Assembly (NCBI GenBank): GCA_900544825.1 | Contig: UQWP01000042.1 | Location: 1 to 31,495, forward strand | Source of the DNA: an uncultured Prevotella sp. | GTDB lineage: Bacteria > Bacteroidota > Bacteroidia > Bacteroidales > Bacteroidaceae | DNA length: 31,495 bases | Reading direction: 5' to 3' | Shown: piece by piece, positions 1 to 5,337 of the stretch | How positions within the stretch are numbered: position 1 is the stretch's first letter | Layout of the letters: each line of letters starts with the position of its first letter | Notes under the pieces: model-generated | What the model was told of the DNA's origin: nothing | Databases searched by the model: none | What the model saw: the letters and a program-made list of their open reading frames with translations, nothing else | Program-made: the position numbers and the translations under genes

Positions 1-231
1 TCTAAATTCAATGCAATTCTTGCTGTAGTACAACAGTAAGACGATTACTCATGCCCATAGGGGTGCTGAGTAGTTACAACGGCTTGGGATGTCTTCGTTA
101 TCTCAGTATTCGTATCACCTTCAAAATGGAGAACATTGTCACATGGCAAGAACGTGATATACTGATAACATCACGTCTTTGAAGATTCTTACTCTTATGC
201 TCCTTGAAAATCTGCGTTCTTAGTTTAATCG
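1..231. other. Left-edge non-coding stretch with nested inverted repeats
   Basis: I see no convincing gene in these 231 bases. Several inverted repeats are visible: CTGT/ACAG around position 30, ACTCA/TGAGT around 48-73, and a two-level structure in which CTTCAAA (119-125) pairs with TTTGAAG (178-184) and encloses ACGTGAT (152-158) pairing with ATCACGT (170-176). This could be the tail of a structured RNA or a degraded mobile element continuing to the left of the window. No known RNA family is recognised. Confidence 0.3.
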
Positions 232-511
232 TTAATACAAAGGTATTATTTCAGCCAAATCATATCCTTTTGTGGCTATATTGCTTGATAAGACATTCAA
301 TTCGTTCTCTTCTGATTCGTCTAGCTGTAAAGATAACTCATACAACTCTCGTTGGTTTGGATGAAATTCCATGTGCTCTATGAGATATTTTTTCATCTCA
401 GATACATTTGAATTAAAACTAATAAAATAAACTGCAAGCCGCAAGATTCTTGGATTTAAACTTTTTCAAGAGTAATTCTACTCTTTTCTTATCTTCTTCT
501 GTAACTTCCAT
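232..511 (-). pseudogene. Small hypothetical ORF, probably split by a frameshift
   Basis: Two short reading frames overlap here. The first starts with ATG at 511, begins MEVTEEDKKR, and stops after 30 codons at 419-421. The second, in another frame, runs to the stop at 232-234. It can start at ATG 396 (54 aa, MKKYLIEHMEF) or at a TTG at 444 (70 aa). The upper frame is charged and helical, and the lower one continues as a charged, Glu-rich sequence ending AEIIPLY. A single-base indel near 420-450 would join them into one protein of about 90 residues, so I read this as one damaged gene. I do not recognise the family. The alternative is that only the 54-aa ORF is real. It sits alone in AT-rich accessory DNA. 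Confidence 0.35.
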
Positions 512-904
512 TGATTTATGTAACTATCTATTTGTAAGCATCCAACACCCATGACAATACAACTTCATCCCCAGTGTTTTACTGGGGATACAGAGTATTT
601 TAAGAAATTGGATTTTTCTTATTGAACCATATTATCAATAAAGTTCTTAAATAATAGCATCCTGAGCCTCGGCTGGAATTACTTTTTGCCGAGAACTGCA
701 GGATGCGTTGCGGGTGATTATGTAGCGCCCACACTACTAAGCTACTTCTCGTTATATATATTTTTTTGTTATTTCTAACAATATAATTGTTTCGTATCGG
801 AAATGAAGGACATAGAGTCCCTGCCAGATAAGAATCGCTTTTAGGGTATTCTTACCTGGATATTGATTGAGTAAAACTAGTATGAATTTGATATTATAAG
901 AGAT
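512..904. other. Non-coding, hairpin-dense stretch
   Basis: No gene is visible. The stretch holds four separate strong inverted repeats with unrelated sequences: 567-589 (9-bp perfect stem, 5-nt loop), 657-706 (outer 8-bp stem GCATCCTG/CAGGATGC around an inner 6-bp stem CTCGGC/GCCGAG), 722-745 (5-bp stem GTAGC/GCTAC) and 824-859 (CCAG, one A-C mismatch, then TAAGAAT against ATTCTTA and CTGG). None is followed by a convincing T-run, so none is a standard terminator. Their function is unknown. Confidence 0.5.
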
Positions 905-1078
905 TTTTCGACTCCCCTGTCCCCCTCTTGCGAAGAGGGGGTCCTTACCCTATACCCAAGCCCTAAATCCCTACCATAGGGATTAGGGATGTAACCGCCC
1001 TCCGGTGCTCGGAACCGCTGCGCTTTATGGTTGGCGGACCATCAAAGGTCTTCGCCATATTCTGCGGGATGGGACCGC
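905..1078. repeat. Structured dispersed repeat, copy A
   Basis: This is the first of two direct copies; the other is at 3145-3312. It opens with TTTTCGA, then a 9-bp hairpin (CCCCCTCTT 921-929 against 933-941), then a second hairpin at 961-988 (CCCTA plus ATCCCTA arms with one bulged base). A 93-bp GC-rich core follows (986-1078) that matches copy B at 87 of 93 positions. The core folds further: CCGCC (995-999) can pair with GGCGG (1033-1037), CGGT with ACCG, GACC with GGTC, and GCGG with CCGC. No ORF is conserved between the copies, so it looks like a non-coding or MITE-like element. Its family is not recognised. Confidence 0.8.
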
Positions 1079-1124
1079 CGGGCTGTTACAGGAGTATAGT
1101 CTCCATTGATAAAACAGAAGTTTT

Positions 1125-1457
1125 TTACAAGTTTTCTACCAGAAACTTGATATAGTCATCATTGACATTGGATATTTCTCCTTTATCATAAATTGTTAGG
1201 AGTGTAATATCCATCGTTTCTGGATCCAACAATATATTCAACGTCAAAATTCTTGCTCCACCACTTTTTCCTTTGCCTTTAGAATTAATCGCCATTCGTA
1301 TCTTACGAACGCCAGCCCCTAAGTCATCTCCTGCAAGCGGATTATTCTTCAGCTCTTGTTTCCATACGTCAAAGTCATGCAACAAAGAGTGATATTTCTT
1401 CATCAAACGTTTAAACTGACGTTTAAACTCACTACCAGTGTTTATGTTCACTTCCAT
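1125..1457 (-). CDS. RelE/ParE-family toxin of a type II toxin-antitoxin pair
   Basis: This 110-residue protein resembles the RelE-type toxins common in Bacteroidales. These are small basic endoribonucleases that cleave mRNA on the ribosome. The visible hallmarks are the basic N-terminal helix region (FKRQFKRLMKKY), the central segment KIRMAINSKGKGKSGGAR typical of this subfamily, a beta-rich middle (ILTLNILL) and the terminal LLTIYDKGEISN segment. It starts only 4 bases after the stop of the upstream 82-aa antitoxin gene, with an AAGGAAG ribosome-site-like stretch inside that gene's end, so the two should be co-translated. The length is normal for the family. No obvious truncation or missing segment is seen. 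Toxin identity rests on family resemblance plus the operon. Confidence 0.85.
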   Translation of the reverse strand: MEVNINTGSEFKRQFKRLMKKYHSLLHDFDVWKQELKNNPLAGDDLGAGVRKIRMAINSKGKGKSGGARILTLNILLDPETMDITLLTIYDKGEISNVNDDYIKFLVENL

Positions 1458-1461
1458 ACGG

Positions 1462-1710
1462 CTATGCTTCCTTCATTTCCCGAATGAAATCATCAACATC
1501 CTGAAGCTTTTTACCTTGCAATTTAGCAAGTTTTACCTCTTGCAAGGCCCGTGACAAGCTTTCCTTGACATAAGCCTTCTGCTTCTCTTCTATAGTCAAA
1601 GGTGATTCTTTAATTATAGACGCAGAAACAACTCCACGCAACATCTTAATGGCATTGCGAATACTAGCAGATGGCTGCGTATCATCTATTGTAACTAATA
1701 TCTGTTCCAT
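1462..1710 (-). CDS. Antitoxin partner of the RelE-type toxin
   Basis: This 82-residue protein is encoded immediately upstream of the toxin, the usual antitoxin-first order. The N-terminal part (MEQILVTIDDTQPSASIRNAIKML) could form a small dimerisation or DNA-binding fold. The C-terminal half is helical and charged (EEKQKAYVKESLSRALQEVKLAKLQGKKLQDVDDFIREM), as expected for the segment that wraps a RelE toxin. Antitoxins of this kind usually repress their own operon; an inverted repeat CCAAA-T-TTTGG overlaps the -33 box of the promoter at 1742-1773 and is a candidate operator. The exact antitoxin class is not certain. The assignment rests on size, position and sequence character. Confidence 0.75.
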   Translation of the reverse strand: MEQILVTIDDTQPSASIRNAIKMLRGVVSASIIKESPLTIEEKQKAYVKESLSRALQEVKLAKLQGKKLQDVDDFIREMKEA

Positions 1711-1741
1711 ATCCTATCTTCTTTTTATTAAAATGATGGTG

Positions 1742-1773
1742 CAAATATAAGGGTTTTCTTTGAAACTACCAAA
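1742..1773 (-). promoter_or_regulatory. Bacteroidetes-type promoter of the toxin-antitoxin operon
   Basis: On the minus strand TTTG (1773-1770) is followed after exactly 20 bases by TATATTTG (1749-1742), matching the Bacteroidetes -33/-7 consensus. The antitoxin start is about 30 bases downstream. An 11-bp palindrome, CCAAA-T-TTTGG, overlaps the -33 box. Confidence 0.7.
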
Positions 1774-1793
1774 TTTTGGGGGTGTTTTTTCGA

Positions 1794-2852
1794 TTAGAAC
1801 AGATATTCATATTGCGACAGGAGTCTTTGATAATCACTCTCATACCTGGGCTTGTTGGTTGGAGTGATATGTGGACTTGAGATTATCTGTTCCATTTCCT
1901 GGAGTACCTTGGCCCCTTCACGCATGATGGGGGCTAGGTGTTCCTTGAACTGTTCTACGAATGGGGAATAATAGTAGCCTATCTCCTCTATGATGAAGGA
2001 ATAGATGTTCCAGGCGTCATTGTGAGTGATGCGGTTGTTTGACAACTCATCCAAGGCGTACTTTCTCAGATAGTCGATGTTTTCTGCCTGCAACGCCACT
2101 TCCTTGTCATCTTTCACGGGATGGAAATAGCGGTCTATCAGCACTTGCCGTTCCTGCAGGTTGCGCTGGTAGAAGATTTCCTCGTTGACTAGTCGGGTCT
2201 TGTCTTGTTCCACTTCCTCGAAATGTTCGGCATGAACTCCACTGATGGCTACGCTCAATCCACCGACGTCCATCACCAGGCGGCGGTCTCGGTCGATACG
2301 GATGATGTAACCTTCCAGTCCTGCCAACTCACCTGTGGTGATACGGAGGAGGATGCGGTTGCGAGCATAATAATGGTATGGATGTAGCAGGAAACGGATG
2401 CGATCTGGTGATGTCTCCGCGACACGCATGAAGGGTTGCATCTGCGCATCGGGTATTTCTGCCACCTTGCCTGTGCTACAATTTTTGCATAGGCGAGCGT
2501 GGGGGAAGTACTGTTCGAGATAGGCTTGTATCTCTTTGGGATAACCCTGGAAGAAGACCAGACCGCTGACGGTCGGCACTTCCTGGTGCTGCACCTTCTG
2601 TTTGCCTTCTTTTCTGAAATAGCGGACTGTCTTATGCACGAAATAGGTTCTTCCGTCCTCCTCCAACAGCATTTCCAACTTCTTCACTTTACTGTTGTGA
2701 ACGAAAATGTAAGACCAGGTTGTTCCATCCGAGTGACGATACTTCTTTATCGCAGGACCAGTTTTTTCGTCTGGCTCTGAAACGTGGTTGCCCTCTGGAG
2801 AAACAAGTTTCTCGTCGGCTGTAGAAAAAGAACTCGTACCATCCGGTTTCAT
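1794..2852 (-). CDS. Long NusG/UpxY-like transcription antitermination protein with C-terminal extension
   Basis: This 352-residue protein contains a NusG N-terminal-like domain at about 46-145 (WSYIFVHNSKV at its start, SGLVFFQGYPKEI in the middle, IPDAQMQPFMRV at its end) and a KOW-like domain at about 164-213 (RITTGELAGLEGYIIRID). That order is typical of NusG paralogues such as UpxY, which in Bacteroidetes ride RNA polymerase and prevent premature termination in long operons. Two features are unusual. There is a polar, probably disordered N-terminal tail of about 40 residues, and a helical C-terminal extension of about 135 residues (214-352) that I do not recognise, so the protein is about twice the normal length. 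C122 and C125 form a CxxC pair. No capsule or other long operon lies downstream in the window, so the target is unknown. The leader contains a strong hairpin (2879-2908). Confidence 0.7.
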   Translation of the reverse strand: MKPDGTSSFSTADEKLVSPEGNHVSEPDEKTGPAIKKYRHSDGTTWSYIFVHNSKVKKLEMLLEEDGRTYFVHKTVRYFRKEGKQKVQHQEVPTVSGLVFFQGYPKEIQAYLEQYFPHARLCKNCSTGKVAEIPDAQMQPFMRVAETSPDRIRFLLHPYHYYARNRILLRITTGELAGLEGYIIRIDRDRRLVMDVGGLSVAISGVHAEHFEEVEQDKTRLVNEEIFYQRNLQERQVLIDRYFHPVKDDKEVALQAENIDYLRKYALDELSNNRITHNDAWNIYSFIIEEIGYYYSPFVEQFKEHLAPIMREGAKVLQEMEQIISSPHITPTNKPRYESDYQRLLSQYEYLF

Positions 2853-2878
2853 AAATTCTATTCTACTTTATGTCCTCA

Positions 2879-2908
2879 GCTACAACCATACATGATGGTT
2901 GTGGTAGC
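2879..2908 (-). promoter_or_regulatory. Leader hairpin upstream of the NusG-like gene
   Basis: ACAACCAT (2882-2889) and ATGGTTGT (2895-2902) form a perfect 8-bp stem with a 5-base loop, extended by GCT/AGC at the base (2879-2881, 2906-2908). It lies inside the predicted 5' leader, between the -7 box at 2963-2970 and the start codon at 2852. It has no T-run, so it is not a simple terminator. It may be a pausing or autoregulatory element. Confidence 0.5.
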
Positions 2909-2962
2909 CAAGTCGATAGGTTCTTGTTGTGCATAATCTTAATCGTATAGATATAACTTTTG

Positions 2963-2970
2963 CAAAAGTA
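2963..2970 (-). promoter_or_regulatory. -7 box of the NusG-like gene
   Basis: TACTTTTG on the minus strand fits TAnnTTTG. No good -33 box is seen at the usual spacing. The implied leader is about 100 nt. Confidence 0.45.
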
Positions 2971-3144
2971 CGAAAAATAGTTGGATTACGTGTCAGATTT
3001 TGTCATTTTCTGTATGACACTCCCCAAATTTAACACAAAGTTTCGCAATTCTGCCTCGAAAGAACTCTCACAAGGGCAGATTTGAGGTTAATTCGGTTGA
3101 TTTTGCTCTCTTACCATAAGAAAGGTATATCATCAATATATTTT

Positions 3145-3312
3145 TTTTCGAATCACCCCGTCCCTCTTTAACCAAAGAGGGCTCCACTTTCTCCCCAAGC
3201 CCCTCTTCCTCAGGAAGCGGGGATGTAACCGCCCTCCGGTGCTCGGAACCGCTACGCTCTAAGGTTGGCGGACCATCAAAGGTCTACGCCAGATTGTGCG
3301 GGATGGGACCGC
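3145..3312. repeat. Structured dispersed repeat, copy B
   Basis: This is the second direct copy of the element at 905-1078, in the same orientation. Hairpin 1 is CCCTCTTT (3162-3169) against AAAGAGGG (3174-3181). Hairpin 2 pairs 3200-3209 with 3213-3222 with one mismatch. The 93-bp core (3220-3312) differs from copy A at six positions. The two hairpins have different primary sequence from copy A at equivalent positions but are still base-paired, which argues for a selected structure. The element ends about 85 bases before the stop codon of the minus-strand DUF5056-like gene. Confidence 0.8.
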
Positions 3313-3398
3313 ATGGGGACAACTTGCTATTATCTTGCTAAAGATAGGGGGTACTACACCTATTTTAAAATATGAGGAATTGCGATAATCCGTTCCAA

Positions 3399-3923
3399 TT
3401 ATCTGGCATCTGCCAGCTCGTTGTAGCCCCAGACCATTACTAGGACGAGGAGGCCGGCTAGCATCATCAGGAGATTCTGCGTTGGCGTGATGGCATCTGC
3501 CACATGGGTAAGGGCACGGGAACCGGTAAGGAGGAAATCTATCTTCATGGAGAAGAGCCAGCCTTGTATCTGCTCCCATCCCTGACAAACCACAGCTGCC
3601 ACTATGCCGACAGCTACACAGGCTGCCGTCCACAAATGCTCCAGTCGGCGACGCTTTGCCAATGCCTGCTTCTGCTCAAGAGTCAGCACAGTCTTTTCCT
3701 GCTCAAGAGACAGCACAGTCTTTTTCTGCTCAAGAGCCAGCATAGTCTTTTCCTGCTCAAGAGCTGGCAATGCCTGCATCACCCTATCAGAGAATCCATC
3801 ATCCGGAATCTTCTCTATTCTGTTATCAGCAAAGAAAGCCTGAAGGAGCTGATCGTCTGTGGCGCTCAGCGGTTCAAGCTCCATACCATTTCTATTATCA
3901 ATCTTTTTATCGGCCATAACCAT
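3399..3923 (-). CDS. DUF5056-like membrane protein, probable anti-sigma partner
   Basis: The protein is 174 residues from ATG 3923, or 172 from the ATG at 3917. The N-terminal segment DDQLLQAFFADNRIEKIPDDGFSDRVM resembles DUF5056 proteins found beside ECF sigma genes in Bacteroidetes. A transmembrane segment lies around 103-120 (LWTAACVAVGIVAAVV) and another at the C-terminus (LLMMLAGLLVLVMVWGY). Between the cytoplasmic region and the first membrane segment is a run of 9-residue repeats (LEQEKTMLA-like, about 3.9 units), probably coiled-coil. The gene overlaps the end of the sigma gene by 17 bases, so the two should be translationally coupled. This fits an inhibitory partner for that sigma factor. 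The role is inferred from context and is not proven by a known anti-sigma motif such as a ZAS zinc site, which is absent. Confidence 0.65.
   Translation of the reverse strand: MVMADKKIDNRNGMELEPLSATDDQLLQAFFADNRIEKIPDDGFSDRVMQALPALEQEKTMLALEQKKTVLSLEQEKTVLTLEQKQALAKRRRLEHLWTAACVAVGIVAAVVCQGWEQIQGWLFSMKIDFLLTGSRALTHVADAITPTQNLLMMLAGLLVLVMVWGYNELADAR
3672..3770. repeat. 27-bp tandem repeat inside the DUF5056-like gene
   Basis: CTGCTCAAGAG recurs at 3672, 3699, 3726 and 3753, a period of exactly 27 bp. It encodes a 9-residue unit (LEQxKTxLx). The period keeps the reading frame, so copy-number change would alter length without breaking the gene. Confidence 0.85.
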
Positions 3924-4446
3924 TATGCTTTAAGTAACTTGCAAGTTTCTGTTTTCCACGAGAGAGATGCGACTTGATGGTGCCTTGCGCCATTTCCGTC
4001 ACTTCTGCAATCTTATCTATAGAGAGTCCATCCATCAGCTGCAGCGTGATGCACGTCCGTTCGTTATCGCTCAATATCTGCAGGGCATTGAGCAAATCCA
4101 TCTTCAATCCGGTATTCACTCCCTGCGCATTCTGTCGGGTGACAGCCGGCGTATCAATATCCAGTGTTTCCTTATGACTGCGGGTATAATCATACCACAC
4201 ATTATAGGCGATACGATAAAGCCAAGTGGAGAAGCTGGCTGTACCCTTGAAACCCGACAGATGGGTATAAGCCTTCACAAAGGTATCCTGCGCCAAGTCG
4301 TCACTCAGCTGCGCATCCCCCAGCGTCTGCCGTAGGAAGAACCCACGAACAGGTGATTGATACTTCTTGACCAGCAAGTCGAACGACTTGCGGTCGTGAA
4401 GCATCACCACCTTCGTGACGAGAGAAATATCGGATAACTTTTCCAC
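3907..4446 (-). CDS. ECF-type RNA polymerase sigma factor
   Basis: This 179-residue protein has the ECF layout. A sigma-2 region spans about 20-90, with DDLAQDTFVKAY and the -10 recognition segment FSTWLYRIAYNVWYDYTR. A short linker follows, then sigma-4 at about 120-172 with helix-turn-helix residues (LSIDKIAEVTEMAQGTIKSHLSRGKQKL). It directs core RNA polymerase to a dedicated promoter class. It is the middle gene of a three-gene minus-strand operon: the membrane protein ending at 4478 is upstream by 31 bases and the DUF5056-like protein overlaps its 3' end. No extracytoplasmic sensor or TonB-receptor pair is adjacent, so it is not a FecI-type iron-transport switch as seen here. The inducing signal is unknown. 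Confidence 0.92.
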   Translation of the reverse strand: MEKLSDISLVTKVVMLHDRKSFDLLVKKYQSPVRGFFLRQTLGDAQLSDDLAQDTFVKAYTHLSGFKGTASFSTWLYRIAYNVWYDYTRSHKETLDIDTPAVTRQNAQGVNTGLKMDLLNALQILSDNERTCITLQLMDGLSIDKIAEVTEMAQGTIKSHLSRGKQKLASYLKHNGYGR

Positions 4447-4477
4447 TATATATTAACTAATAATTGTTGTTTGATTT

Positions 4478-5200
4478 TTACACCGGAGTTCCATTATAAC
4501 CTGTGCCCTGATCGCCATGGCGGTTTCTCCACCAATCCTTGATGGCTGGAAGCGAACCGATCAGGGTCTGTCCCAATCCATAGAAGAAGACCAGGGCTCC
4601 GATACCTGCCAGGAAGTCAGCTTCCCACCAAGCGAACATAGCGCACAAGCCAGCTCCCAGGAAGGCATTTCTCAATCCCCGCTTCACCAGATATTCATCG
4701 CTCTGCTTGTCTATCGGACGGTCGCTTTCCGGAACATTGATGCCCTTCTCCATCGCCATCTCCGCCAACTTCATCCGGTCGTTGTGGCGGCGAATCAGAT
4801 ATCTGATAACCAGGAACACGATGATCAGCGGAGCAAAGACAAACAGCAGACCGAAGATGATGCAGAAGATGATGATGACAGACAGTGCCCCGCCACCAAA
4901 TACCGAACCGATGAAATCGAATGGATCATCATAGTTGCCGAGACTGTACTTGGAATGATAAGAACGGTTGTCATTGTCATCTACATCAGCATAGTCGGAA
5001 GTATCCGTTGCAGTGGTATCAGAATAGGCAGCAATCGCCTCATCATCCTGAGCTGCGGATGCCTGTGCGGCAGGAGAAGCCTGCTTATCCACCTGTTGGG
5101 TAGCGGGATGATAACGATGTTTTGGAGCCGAAGATGCCAGAGATACCTGGGTAGCTCCGATGCTCATGATGAGCGCCAATGTTAATATCGCTTTCTTCAT
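4478..5200 (-). CDS. DUF6249-like membrane protein, first gene of the sigma operon
   Basis: The chosen ATG at 5200 gives 240 residues; an in-frame TTG at 5209 would add three. A signal peptide is visible (MKKAILTLALIMSIGATQVSLASS), then a low-complexity Ala/Asp/Thr-rich segment to about 95. A strong transmembrane segment follows at about 105-135 (VIIIFCIIFGLLFVF and on), then a basic stretch (RYLIRRHNDRMKLAEMAMEKGINVPE) and two more hydrophobic segments. The overall arrangement resembles DUF6249 proteins that co-occur with DUF5056 and ECF sigma genes in Bacteroidetes. It may be an envelope sensor or a target of the sigma factor. No enzymatic motif is seen. It is transcribed divergently from the rRNA methyltransferase at 5338. 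Confidence 0.6.
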   Translation of the reverse strand: MKKAILTLALIMSIGATQVSLASSAPKHRYHPATQQVDKQASPAAQASAAQDDEAIAAYSDTTATDTSDYADVDDNDNRSYHSKYSLGNYDDPFDFIGSVFGGGALSVIIIFCIIFGLLFVFAPLIIVFLVIRYLIRRHNDRMKLAEMAMEKGINVPESDRPIDKQSDEYLVKRGLRNAFLGAGLCAMFAWWEADFLAGIGALVFFYGLGQTLIGSLPAIKDWWRNRHGDQGTGYNGTPV

Positions 5201-5277
5201 ATCTAACAATATTTTTATAGTTTTACCTTGTTATTTATTATTTTTTCTATGTCTTAGACGCATCTCTTGGGAAATTA

Positions 5278-5309
5278 GTTGCAAAGAAACGAAATTTTTC
5301 TTATTTTTG
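5278..5309 (+). promoter_or_regulatory. Promoter of the rRNA methyltransferase gene
   Basis: GTTG (5278-5281), a 20-base spacer and TATTTTTG (5302-5309) fit the Bacteroidetes consensus, about 28 bases upstream of the ATG at 5338. Confidence 0.65.
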
Positions 5310-5337
5310 CAAACAAAATCAAGAATAAAGGCATAAA

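Noticed and set aside
567..589. Intrinsic terminator for a neighbouring gene
   Set aside because: The stem is strong but has no T-run on either strand and no gene ends next to it.
657..706. Integron attC site
   Set aside because: The folded shape is similar, but the required RYYYAAC and GTTRRRY end motifs and an integrase are missing.
3259..3633. Minus-strand frame across repeat copy B and the DUF5056-like gene
   Set aside because: It overlaps a real gene in another frame and is rich in Cys/Pro/Arg, typical of chance translation of GC-rich repeat DNA.
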